Positions 1 through 7,003 of a DNA stretch of 12,599 bases are shown here, one piece after another. Position 1 is the stretch's first letter, and each line of letters opens with the position of its first letter. A program made the translations under genes and the position numbers. The notes under the pieces are model-generated. The model did not search any database and was not told where the DNA came from. It saw only the letters and a list, made by a program, of their open reading frames with translations. Source of the stretch: JANSYP01 sp038751255 (lineage in GTDB: Bacteria > Pseudomonadota > Alphaproteobacteria > Rhodobacterales > Rhodobacteraceae); contig JBCDGN010000104.1 of the NCBI GenBank assembly GCA_038751255.1, positions 1 through 12,599 on the forward strand, given 5' to 3'.

Positions 1-189
1 AGCTGCTCGCGCACGTGCGAGGATGTCGACGTCCAGCACTCGGTTAACGAAGGCAATTTCGCGATCGTCCCCGATCCACAGAATGCCGAGATCGCCGGTT
101 TCCCAAAGGTAGAGATGGCCAACCACGCGAATACCACCTTCACCGAGCAGTCTCGCGATTGCCGCACCATTTCCAAGTTCAGCCGTCAC
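1..189 (-). CDS. Unrecognised protein, N-terminal part, runs off the window
   Basis: A minus-strand frame stays open from a GTG at 187-189 to the first base of the window, giving 63 residues that begin VTAELGNGAAIARLLGEGG and include HLYLWETGDLGILWIGDD. The composition is protein-like and mixed hydrophobic/acidic. I do not recognise the family and assign no function. In this frame a TGA lies 12 codons upstream of the GTG, with no ATG between, so GTG is the only usual start. The GTG overlaps the TGA of a 16-codon ORF beginning with ATG at 234-236 (MTNIGDFIDLKNVWNR). Either the two are translationally coupled, or one gene starting at 236 carries a frameshift near 186-189. It lies about 130 bp behind the permease operon on the same strand and could be co-transcribed. 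The gene is real with moderate probability; its start is uncertain. Confidence 0.4.
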   Translation of the reverse strand, partial: MTAELGNGAAIARLLGEGGIRVVGHLYLWETGDLGILWIGDDREIAFVNRVLDVDILARARAA

Positions 190-369
190 CGGTTCCAGAC
201 GTTTTTCAGATCGATGAAGTCACCGATGTTTGTCATGGCCTGTATTCCATTCTTGGTTGGTGCGGGCCGGAGTATGATGTCCGAAAGGGCGCCCGGTTTT
301 CGAAGCCATAAGGCCGATAATCTTGCTTACGGATAGTTGAGTTTTCAGCCTGATGTGTGGGAAGACGGT

Positions 370-1254
370 TCAATCGACGACGCGCCGAGGGTCCAAAACA
401 TCCCTCAGAGCATCTCCCAAAAGGTTAAACCCCAAGACGGTGAAGAATATCGCGAGGCCAGGGAAGAAACTCATCCACCATGACGTCCAGTAGTTCATAC
501 CGATTGCGACCATGTAGCCCCAGCTTGGGGCTGGCGGCTGGACCCCTAGCCCCAGAAACGACAAGCCGGACTCTGTTATCAAGGCGGCTGAGGCAGTGAG
601 AGACCCGAACACGATGATGTTCGGCAGAATGTTCGGGGCAATATGAAACATCATAATGCGAAGATGCGAGGCGCCTAAAACCTCCGCCGCCTTTACATAG
701 TCCAATTCGCGTACGACGAGAACCGAGCCGCGGGCAAGGCGGGCGAAACTTGGGATGCTCACAATGGCAATTGCGACCAATGCGTTCACCAGGCTAGGAC
801 CGATTATCGCCACGATTGCGAGTGCGAGGACTAGGGTCGGGAAGGCAAGGACCGCGTCCATGACCCGCATCACGATCGTATCTGTGCGACCGCCGATATA
901 GCCCGAGATCATGCCGGCGATTGAGCCGACAATCAGTGCGACGCCGACAGCGGAGAGGACGATGATCATGGCAATTCGGGCGCCATAGACGGTGCGGCTA
1001 TAGACGCTTCGGCCAATCTCATCGGTGCCAAATATGTACTCGGAAGACGGCGGTTGCAGGATTGCTGTGTAATCGATGGTGGCCGGATCGACCGAAGTGA
1101 TGAGGGGTGCAAAGATCGCGGCAAAGGCGATTAATAAGAGAATGAGCCCACCCAGGAGGCCCATTGGATGGGCTGCCAACGCGCGAAGAGTGGCGAAGAT
1201 TGGGGAAGTGTTAGGGGTAGCAACAGGTGATATCGCCGAGGATCGCGCTGCCAT
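370..1254 (-). CDS. ABC transporter permease, DppC/OppC type
   Basis: Inner-membrane permease of 294 residues, one of the two channel subunits of a peptide/opine/nickel-family importer. The N-terminal segment is cytoplasmic (about 1-30), followed by a first membrane helix at about 31-53. The family hallmark FGTDEIGRSVYSR is at 75-87. Four or five further helices lie between about 95 and 285. The EAA-type coupling loop that contacts the ATPase is at about 185-207 (DYVKAAEVLGA and following), and LSFLGLGVQPPAPSWG follows at 231-246. The length is usual for DppC-like proteins. It starts three bases after the stop of the DppB-like gene, so the two are clearly co-transcribed behind the GntR regulator. 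The partner binding protein and ATPase are not in this operon but on the opposite strand at 3047-4564 and 5342-7000. The substrate is inferred from the neighbouring sugar-acid enzymes to be a sugar acid or glycoside rather than a peptide, since this permease family also carries oligosaccharides. Confidence 0.93.
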   Translation of the reverse strand: MAARSSAISPVATPNTSPIFATLRALAAHPMGLLGGLILLLIAFAAIFAPLITSVDPATIDYTAILQPPSSEYIFGTDEIGRSVYSRTVYGARIAMIIVLSAVGVALIVGSIAGMISGYIGGRTDTIVMRVMDAVLAFPTLVLALAIVAIIGPSLVNALVAIAIVSIPSFARLARGSVLVVRELDYVKAAEVLGASHLRIMMFHIAPNILPNIIVFGSLTASAALITESGLSFLGLGVQPPAPSWGYMVAIGMNYWTSWWMSFFPGLAIFFTVLGFNLLGDALRDVLDPRRVVD

Positions 1255-1257
1255 CTT

Positions 1258-2199
1258 TTATACCTTCACTCTAGGATCGAGCCACGCGTAGACGAGGTCG
1301 GTAAGCAGGTTGATGACCACGACGCAAAGAACGATGGTCAGGATTGCACCCTGAACGACGGCGAGGTCTCGATTGAAGATGCCGTCAATAACCAGACGAC
1401 CCAAGCCCGGGATCGAAAAGATCGTTTCTGTCACCACAGCGCCGCCCATGAGCGTGCCGAATTGCAGACCAACGACGGTCACGATGGGGTTCAGTGCGTT
1501 CCGCAAGGCGTGCCGCATTGTGGTGATGAATTCGCTCTGACCTTTGGCCCGCGCGGTGCGCACGTAGTCTTGCGACAGCGCTTCTAGCATTGCGGTTCGG
1601 GCTTGACGCATGACCAAGGCGGCCATCGCTGTTCCCACCGTGATCGTCGGCAGCAGCATCAGCTTCAAGTTTTGCAGCGGATCCTCAAAGAACGGGACGT
1701 GGCCCGAGGGCGGCACCCACCCAAGTTGGATTGAGAACAACAGAATGAGGAGGATGCCGAGCCAGAAATAGGGGACGGCCAGGGAGGACAACCCAACGAC
1801 GCTGATCACCAAATCCGCCGTCCCGCCGCGCCATTTCGCGGCCGCAACCCCCATTGGGATGCCCACAACGACAGCAAGGAGAATGGAGAGGAAGGTGAGT
1901 TGCAGCGTGATGGGCACACGGTCCGCCAAGATCTGCAAAACGGGTTCTTGCGACCTGAGCGAGGTACCAAGATCACCGCGCAGTGCATCCGCAGCCCAGG
2001 TAAGATAGCGAACGATGAGAGGATCGTTCAGCCCGAGGGACTCGCGCAATTGCGCGCGCTGCTCGGGCGTTGCGGTGTCACCCAGAACGGCAATTGTAGG
2101 ATCGCCCGGGAGCAGCGCGCCAATGGCGAAAACGATAAAGCTCGACAGGACCAAAACCGTGAGGAGTTGAGCAGCCTTACTGCGCACAGACCGCATCAT
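1258..2199 (-). CDS. ABC transporter permease, DppB/OppB type
   Basis: Inner-membrane permease of 313 residues, partner of the DppC-like protein encoded just downstream. It has a first helix at about 10-30, the periplasmic segment typical of DppB (LPGDPTIAVLGDTATPEQ, then LRESLGLNDPLIVRYL), and five later helices at about 100-120, 133-157, 182-200, 240-260 and 283-305. The cytoplasmic EAA loop is at about 211-231 (DYVRTARAKGQ). The C-terminus YAWLDPRVKV is standard for the family. The gene starts with ATG at 2199, overlapping the TGA of the regulator by four bases (ATGA), which suggests translational coupling; a second ATG directly follows and could also serve. It ends three bases before the next permease. 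Length and motif order are complete, with no sign of damage. Confidence 0.94.
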   Translation of the reverse strand: MMRSVRSKAAQLLTVLVLSSFIVFAIGALLPGDPTIAVLGDTATPEQRAQLRESLGLNDPLIVRYLTWAADALRGDLGTSLRSQEPVLQILADRVPITLQLTFLSILLAVVVGIPMGVAAAKWRGGTADLVISVVGLSSLAVPYFWLGILLILLFSIQLGWVPPSGHVPFFEDPLQNLKLMLLPTITVGTAMAALVMRQARTAMLEALSQDYVRTARAKGQSEFITTMRHALRNALNPIVTVVGLQFGTLMGGAVVTETIFSIPGLGRLVIDGIFNRDLAVVQGAILTIVLCVVVINLLTDLVYAWLDPRVKV

Positions 2200-2939
2200 T
2201 TGGCCCCGCCCCGTTGTGCAAAGAGGGACTGCGCCACCGGCACCGATGCATCGAAGTGGGCCTCCATGGCGGCCTGGGCTGCGGCGCTGTCTCGCGCTGC
2301 GATGGCTTTTGCGATGGCAGTATGACGCTCCAGGGTTTTTTGAGCGTCCCGCAATTCTTTTTGACTGTGCAACATGGAAATGGAGTCGCGCATGATGGGG
2401 CGCATGGCCTCTACCATGAATTGAAGCAACGTGTTGCCCGTCATCGACGCCAACAGCGCGTGGAACTGGAGATCCCAGGCGACCCAGCCGTCATGGGCGT
2501 GTGCCGCGCCCGGCATGTCATCCATGAGAGTGGCCAATTCCTTAAGCTGCGCCTCTGTGGCGCACTCGCAGGCAAGGCGCGCGGCGCTGACCTCAATCGC
2601 GCGGCGAAACTCGATGATTTCGGCGATGCCGCGGTCAAGTGACCCCACCGCAAGCCGCAGAAAGAACTGGAGCGGTTCGGCCGAGATTTTTCTGACCGAT
2701 GACCCGCGACCATGCACGATCTCAACCACGCCCATCATTTCAAGCTTGCGCAGCGCCTCGCGGACGGTGGGTTTTGAGACCTGAAACTCGGAGGCGAGCG
2801 TGCTTTCCGGCGGCAGAGTATCGCCCACAGCCAGCCGCCCGTCTGCAATCAGATCCGCCAAGCGATTTAGAACAGCATCTGACCGGGAGGATTGCGCGCC
2901 ACCAGCGGCAAGCGAGAACAATGAGCTTGGGTGGTTCAT
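2196..2939 (-). CDS. GntR-family transcriptional regulator, FadR subfamily (FCD domain)
   Basis: DNA-binding regulator of 247 residues. The N-terminal winged helix-turn-helix spans about 21-82 and shows the GntR pattern: GDTLPPESTLASEFQVSKPT, then VREALRKLEMMG and a GRGSSV wing. The all-helical FCD effector domain covers about 105-230. It carries the usual metal/ligand residues: D156 and H160 in WDLQFH, H206 in ERHTAIA and H228 in EAHFD. FCD regulators generally bind carboxylic acids or sugar acids, often as repressors released by a pathway intermediate, which fits the KDG-pathway genes opposite. The start is supported by GAAGGAG at 2946-2952, six bases upstream of the ATG. It is the first gene of the minus operon and would regulate itself, the permeases and the divergent catabolic operon through the sites at 2966-3017. 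Repression, and the identity of the ligand, are inferences. Confidence 0.93.
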   Translation of the reverse strand: MNHPSSLFSLAAGGAQSSRSDAVLNRLADLIADGRLAVGDTLPPESTLASEFQVSKPTVREALRKLEMMGVVEIVHGRGSSVRKISAEPLQFFLRLAVGSLDRGIAEIIEFRRAIEVSAARLACECATEAQLKELATLMDDMPGAAHAHDGWVAWDLQFHALLASMTGNTLLQFMVEAMRPIMRDSISMLHSQKELRDAQKTLERHTAIAKAIAARDSAAAQAAMEAHFDASVPVAQSLFAQRGGAK

Positions 2940-2961
2940 AGGGTACTCCTTCGCTTTCCGA

Positions 2962-2988
2962 TTTATAAGATATCTGATCTCTTGCCAA
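2962..2988 (-). promoter_or_regulatory. Probable promoter of the GntR-permease operon
   Basis: Read on the minus strand, TTGGCA (2983-2988) and TATAAA (2962-2967) are separated by 15 bases and lie some 23 bases upstream of the regulator's start codon. The -10 is good and the spacer is shorter than the usual 16-18, so the exact -35 is uncertain. The core AGATATCTGAT of the left operator copy lies inside the spacer, which would let the bound regulator block RNA polymerase. Confidence 0.4.
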
Positions 2989-3017
2989 GTCGGAATTGAT
3001 TAGATATCTGATATCAG
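2966..3017. promoter_or_regulatory. Duplicated operator, probably for the FadR-type regulator
   Basis: Two copies of TNAGATATCTGATNTC occur at 2966-2981 and 3000-3015, identical at 14 of 16 positions and offset by 34 bp, a little over three helical turns. Each contains the palindrome AGATATCT. The right copy also runs into the perfect palindrome CTGATATCAG at 3008-3017. The location between divergent start codons, next to the regulator's own gene, is what is expected for autoregulation plus control of the opposite operon. GntR/FadR proteins bind short palindromes as dimers, but the specificity of this protein is inferred from position only. Confidence 0.65.
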
Positions 3018-3046
3018 GTGAATGATAATTTTGGGAGGAATCATCC

Positions 3047-4564
3047 ATGAACAAAGCACTGTTCTTGGCTGCGGGCGTGGCGCTATGCCTTGGCCCAGCG
3101 GCGCATGCAGAGCCAATTGTAGGGGGCGATCTTGTTGCAGCATCGGACCTAGAGCCGGTCAGCCTTGATCCGATTTTCGGCAATGCCCCGTCAATCGACG
3201 GCAACTACTACAACCTGTTTTACGACAACCTGTTCTATCTCGACTCGGACTCGATGATGCAGCCGGAATTAGCGACGTCTTGGACGATAGCCGACGATGG
3301 GTCCTCAATGACACTGCAACTGCGCGAAGGGGTTACGTTCCACGATGGGACGCCATTCAATGCAGATGCTGTCGAGTTCTCTTTGGAACGCGCCATCGAT
3401 CCAGATTTGAATGCACCACACTCGACAGACATCGCTGCGGTCAGCTCGGTGGATGTGTTGTCCGAATTCGAAGTCCGTATCAACTTTGACGGCTTCAACG
3501 GCGCGGTAATCCCAGGTTTGGCCAATGAGGCTGGAATGATCGTTTCTCCCGCGGCGGCGTCAACAGAGGGTTTCGCGCGCAATCCCGTAGGAACTGGACC
3601 GTTTCGGTTTGTCGAGTGGCGCAGTGGCGATCGGATCATGGCAGAGCGCAACCCGGACTATTGGCGCACCGACGCTGAGGGCCGAGCTCTGCCATTTCTG
3701 AACACGGTCACGATCCGGATCATACCAAATACCGCTGTGAAAATTCTCGAAGTGCGGTCTGGTGAAGTTCAGCTGGTTGATACGGTTCAGGTCCAAGACT
3801 TCCCTGCGATCGAAGAAGCAGAGGGGATCGAGTTGATCGAAAAACCCACGGGCATCCACCAATTCCTGGCCTTCAACACCTCGCGCCCGCCCTTCGATAA
3901 CGCAGATCTTCGTCGGGCCGTTCTAATGGCCATTGATCGGGGCGCAATCGAGCAGGTCGTCTCCCAAGGCTTTGGGGTCCTCACGCCAACGCTTGTTCCA
4001 CCGGCAGAGTTCATCTTTGATGGTGATCTGGAACCAACAGCCTTTGATCTCGACGGCGCAATCGCGGCACGCGAAGCTTTGGGTTTCACAGACACCATCA
4101 CCGTATCAGTCATCCAACGCGATCCGGACACGCAAATCGCCCAGATCATTCAGGCGATGCTGACCCAGGCGGGCTATGATGTGAACGTCGAAATCTTGGA
4201 ACGGGGCGCTTGGGTTGATAACGTTCGCGCTGAAAACCATGAAATTGGCCTTCTGCGGATTAACGTGCCCCGCATCGATCCTAGCCAGATCTTCACATCT
4301 CTGATGGGCCGCAACGCTGGGATCAACTTCGCAGCCTATTCGAACGATGAGCTGTTTGATCTGATTGATGCAGCCCATACCGAGGTTGACCGAGACGAGC
4401 GGCGCGACCTTTACGTCCGTGTTCAAGAGCATCTGCTTGAGGAGGCGGTCTATGGTTTCTTGTTCCTGCGTCCCATCCGCGACGTGGCCGCTGAAAACCT
4501 AGAAGCTTTGCGGCGCGAAGCCTCTGGCACGTGGCTCCTCGAAGAGGCCTACTTCACCGAATAA
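3047..4564 (+). CDS. Periplasmic substrate-binding protein, SBP family 5 (DppA/OppA-like)
   Basis: Secreted binding protein of 505 residues that captures the substrate in the periplasm and delivers it to the two permeases. A signal peptide is visible at 1-21 (MNKALFLAAGVALCLGP, then AAHA), with cleavage likely before EP; there is no lipobox cysteine, so it is soluble. The mature protein shows the family-5 signature at about 92-118 (LREGVTFHDGTPFNADAVEF) preceded by PELATSWTIADDG. GTGPFRFVEWRSGDRI and NPDYWR follow, all typical of this family. Length is normal. The start is fixed by GGGAGGA at 3033-3039, seven bases from the ATG. It is the first gene of the plus-strand operon and directly faces the regulator, so the duplicated operator should control it. 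The family carries peptides, glycosides and nickel complexes; the sugar-acid context suggests a carbohydrate-derived ligand, which is an inference. Confidence 0.94.
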   Translation: MNKALFLAAGVALCLGPAAHAEPIVGGDLVAASDLEPVSLDPIFGNAPSIDGNYYNLFYDNLFYLDSDSMMQPELATSWTIADDGSSMTLQLREGVTFHDGTPFNADAVEFSLERAIDPDLNAPHSTDIAAVSSVDVLSEFEVRINFDGFNGAVIPGLANEAGMIVSPAAASTEGFARNPVGTGPFRFVEWRSGDRIMAERNPDYWRTDAEGRALPFLNTVTIRIIPNTAVKILEVRSGEVQLVDTVQVQDFPAIEEAEGIELIEKPTGIHQFLAFNTSRPPFDNADLRRAVLMAIDRGAIEQVVSQGFGVLTPTLVPPAEFIFDGDLEPTAFDLDGAIAAREALGFTDTITVSVIQRDPDTQIAQIIQAMLTQAGYDVNVEILERGAWVDNVRAENHEIGLLRINVPRIDPSQIFTSLMGRNAGINFAAYSNDELFDLIDAAHTEVDRDERRDLYVRVQEHLLEEAVYGFLFLRPIRDVAAENLEALRREASGTWLLEEAYFTE

Positions 4565-4577
4565 CGGGCTCCTCCCG

Positions 4578-4643
4578 GCGCGAGGCGACGGTCGCCGTCG
4601 TCTCGCGCAAACAGCTGTGGGTGCCCAAAGAAGGGCGCCCACA
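4578..4643 (+). promoter_or_regulatory. Tandem stem-loops between binding-protein gene and the rest of the operon
   Basis: Two strong hairpins lie back to back in the 107-bp gap. The first pairs 4578-4591 with 4595-4608: a 14-bp stem with one G-T wobble and a TCG loop. The second pairs 4616-4626 with 4633-4643: 11 bp with one wobble and the loop AAAGAA. Neither is followed by a T-run, so they are not classic intrinsic terminators. Such structures behind a transporter binding-protein gene usually protect the upstream mRNA from 3' decay or cause partial termination, which makes the binding protein more abundant than the ATPase. That role is inferred from family practice. Confidence 0.7.
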
Positions 4644-4671
4644 CCTTCACACCAAAACAGAGGCCAACTTC

Positions 4672-5337
4672 ATGGACATGATCGAGATCTGCGATCGCTA
4701 CAAAAAGCTCTATACCGGCGTCGTGTATGACGTTCTGGAAAAACTAGGCTACCCGCATCAGGTGTTGGCTCATGACCTACGGCCCTTGCGTCCTGAGATG
4801 GTGGTCGCTGGTCCTGCTTTTACGATCAAAGGCATCAGCGATCCGACGGGCGATCCAGACTTGCTCGAGAAGCGGATCAAGCTGTTTAAAGAAATGACGC
4901 ATCCGTGCATCGATGTGCGTGATTGCGGGTTCGACACACAGGCCGCGCATTATGGCGAAATGAACCTGACGCTCGGGATGAAGCATGGGGTGACTGGGGC
5001 AGTCATAGATGGTGGTATCCGCGATACGCGCCACATATTGGAAATGAACGTGCCTGTGTTTGCGCGATACTACACACCGGTCGAAGCCAAGATGCGTTGG
5101 TCTTACTACGCCTGGGACCTTCCGGTCACGTTGCGCGGCGCTCTCACGACTGCGGTTATTGTGAACCCAGGCGACTTTATGTTTGGCGATATTGATGGTG
5201 TGCTATCCATCCCGAAGGACGTCATTGAAGAGGTTCTGCGCAAAGCCGAAGAGCTCGTTGCCCGTGAAGATAAGGCCCGCCAAGAATACAAAGACGAAGA
5301 TGTTGAAGATGTTTATCGGCGCTACGGCACCCTCTAG
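4672..5337 (+). CDS. RraA-like protein, probable 4-hydroxy-2-oxoacid aldolase/decarboxylase
   Basis: A protein of 221 residues of the RraA/HMG-CHA aldolase fold. Members either cleave 4-hydroxy-2-oxo acids to pyruvate plus an aldehyde or oxo acid, decarboxylate oxaloacetate, or (RraA proper) bind RNase E. Visible here are the N-terminal YTGVVYDVLEKLGYP (14-28), VVAGPAFTIKG (44-54), and GVTGAVIDGGIRDTRHI with R117-D118. Glu96 of the YGEM segment precedes R117 by 21 residues, matching the acidic-X20-Arg-Asp spacing associated with metal and substrate binding in the aldolases. GDFMFGDIDGVLSIP follows at 167-181, then a charged helical tail. The same frame is open further upstream, but the ATG at 4672, with AGAGG eight bases before it, begins the family homology. 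The setting among KDG-forming enzymes favours a catabolic aldolase over an RNase E regulator. Substrate is unknown; KDG or a related keto-deoxy acid is the natural guess. Confidence 0.82.
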   Translation: MDMIEICDRYKKLYTGVVYDVLEKLGYPHQVLAHDLRPLRPEMVVAGPAFTIKGISDPTGDPDLLEKRIKLFKEMTHPCIDVRDCGFDTQAAHYGEMNLTLGMKHGVTGAVIDGGIRDTRHILEMNVPVFARYYTPVEAKMRWSYYAWDLPVTLRGALTTAVIVNPGDFMFGDIDGVLSIPKDVIEEVLRKAEELVAREDKARQEYKDEDVEDVYRRYGTL

Positions 5338-5341
5338 CGAT

Positions 5342-7000
5342 ATGGCCGTCGAACCGGCGCCGCAAGATCCCGCCCAGGCCCCGATCCTTCGCGTCGCGAG
5401 CTTGACAATCGGTTTGCGCGGCCTGCGAGATGCGTTCGTCAAAGACCTGTCATTTAACGTCGCCCCTGGTGAAACCGTTGCGATTGTTGGCGAGTCTGGC
5501 AGCGGCAAGTCGCTGACCAGTCTGGCGATCATGCGGCTCTTGGCGCCAGTGCTGCACACGCGGGCCGGCGGGCAGATTGTATTATCCCAAGATGGGAAAG
5601 AGACTGATCTGCTAACCGCCTCTGAGCGCCAGATGCGCGGCATTCGTGGCGGTGATATCGGGATGATCTTTCAAGAGCCGATGACGTCGGTCAACCCGCT
5701 CTTCACCATCGGCGCGCAGATCGAAGAAGCGCTAAAGCTGCATCGCGCGCTGGACGCGGCGGCGCGGCGGCGCGAGGCGGTGGCGCTTTTGGACCGGGTG
5801 GGTATTCGCGAGCCAGAGATGCGCCTGCGCGCCTATCCGCACGAGCTTTCGGGCGGAATGCGCCAAAGGGCCATGATCGCGATGGCCCTGGCCGGGCAGC
5901 CCAAGGTGCTGATCGCGGATGAACCGACGACGGCGTTGGACGTGACGATCCAGGCGCAGATCCTCGACTTGTTGCGGGACCTGCGCGACGATTTGGGCAT
6001 GGCGATGATTTTTGTGACCCATGATTTGGGTGTGGTGGCCCAACTCGCGGACCGTGTGGTCGTGATGCAGTCAGGAGTTTGCGTGGAGTCTGGACCTGTG
6101 CAGGTGGTTTTGACCCGCCCCAGCCACGCCTATACGCGCAAGCTAATCGCGGCGGTCCCGTCGCTCGATACACGCCCGCCTGCCCGCGCGGCGGTGGCGG
6201 TGGCCGCGCCATTGGTCCAGGTGCGGGGTATTGAGAAGACGTTCGACCTCCCCAATGGGCACAAGGTGCAGGCGTTGCGGAACGTCTCGCTCGATTTGCA
6301 CGCGCAAGAGATCGTGGGCGTCGTGGGCGAGTCTGGGTCGGGCAAGAGCACGGTGGCCAAACTGCTGGTGGGCCTTGAAGAGCCAGATGCGGGCGCGCTG
6401 CACTTCGACGGGCGGCCGATCAGCTACCGGTCAAAAGACCGCCAGAGCCTGCGCCGCGCGATTCAGATGATTTTTCAGGACCCGTTTGCCGCGCTTAACC
6501 CACGCTGGCGGATCGAACACATCCTGACAGAGCCGATGATCGTTCATCGGCTCAACGGTGGCGCGGCTGCGCGGCGGGCGGCGGCGGTAGAGCTGCTTCA
6601 GCGCGTGGGTCTCGACGCCGATGCGCTGCGTCGCTACCCGCACGAGTTTTCCGGCGGTCAACGCCAGCGCCTGTCGATTGCGCGGGCGCTTGCGGTCCAG
6701 CCGCAGGTATTGATCGCGGATGAATCTGTTTCGGCCCTTGATGTCACAGTGCAGGCGCAGGTCCTCGACCTTTTGCGAGAGATCCGCTCGGATCTTAGGA
6801 TGGCCATCCTTTTCATTGCCCATGACCTTGCGGTCGTGAACGGGCTTTGTGACCGGGTCTGCGTGATGCGGCACGGCGAGGTTGTGGAAACGGGGCCGGT
6901 GTCGGAGGTCTTTCAACGCCCTCAGGCCGCCTACACCAAGGACCTCTTGGCCGCCGTGCCGCGGCTGCCGGAGCCGGGCGTCATTTCAGGGGGGCACTAG
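5342..7000 (+). CDS. Fused double ABC ATPase (DppD-DppF / GsiA-like)
   Basis: Cytoplasmic ATPase of 552 residues carrying both nucleotide-binding domains of a peptide-family importer in one chain. Domain 1 (about 15-275): Walker A GESGSGKS 50-57, Q-loop FQEP 110-113, signature LSGGMRQR 169-176, Walker B with ADEPTTALD 192-200, H-loop H228. Domain 2 (about 291-545): Walker A GESGSGKS 329-336, FQDP 378-381, signature FSGGQRQR 436-443, Walker B with ADESVSALD 459-467, H494. The second Walker B has Ser in place of the usual Pro after the catalytic Glu; both glutamates are kept. Each domain ends with the AYT(R/K) segment of the oligopeptide-type C-terminal region. It serves the binding protein at 3047 and the permeases on the opposite strand. 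The start is uncertain: ATG 5342 lies four bases after the previous stop but lacks a clear ribosome site; ATG 5309 or 5300 would overlap the upstream gene. Confidence 0.93.
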   Translation: MAVEPAPQDPAQAPILRVASLTIGLRGLRDAFVKDLSFNVAPGETVAIVGESGSGKSLTSLAIMRLLAPVLHTRAGGQIVLSQDGKETDLLTASERQMRGIRGGDIGMIFQEPMTSVNPLFTIGAQIEEALKLHRALDAAARRREAVALLDRVGIREPEMRLRAYPHELSGGMRQRAMIAMALAGQPKVLIADEPTTALDVTIQAQILDLLRDLRDDLGMAMIFVTHDLGVVAQLADRVVVMQSGVCVESGPVQVVLTRPSHAYTRKLIAAVPSLDTRPPARAAVAVAAPLVQVRGIEKTFDLPNGHKVQALRNVSLDLHAQEIVGVVGESGSGKSTVAKLLVGLEEPDAGALHFDGRPISYRSKDRQSLRRAIQMIFQDPFAALNPRWRIEHILTEPMIVHRLNGGAAARRAAAVELLQRVGLDADALRRYPHEFSGGQRQRLSIARALAVQPQVLIADESVSALDVTVQAQVLDLLREIRSDLRMAILFIAHDLAVVNGLCDRVCVMRHGEVVETGPVSEVFQRPQAAYTKDLLAAVPRLPEPGVISGGH

Positions 7001-7003
7001 GCG

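Noticed and set aside
115..336. Plus-strand 73-codon ORF at the left edge
   Set aside because: It lies opposite the minus frame at 1-189, shows no domain-like pattern and no good ribosome site; a chance frame.
3024..3029. GATAAT as the -10 box for the binding-protein gene
   Set aside because: Transcription would start within the ribosome site, leaving no leader; the true plus promoter probably lies further upstream but is not clear.
4531..4671. Upstream extension of the RraA-like gene to the ATG at 4531
   Set aside because: The extension overlaps the binding-protein gene and runs through both hairpins; family homology begins at 4672, which has its own ribosome site.
5183..5341. Upstream extension of the double ATPase gene to ATG 5183
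   Set aside because: It would overlap the RraA-like gene by about 155 bp and adds a non-homologous basic stretch; the ABC domain begins shortly after 5342.
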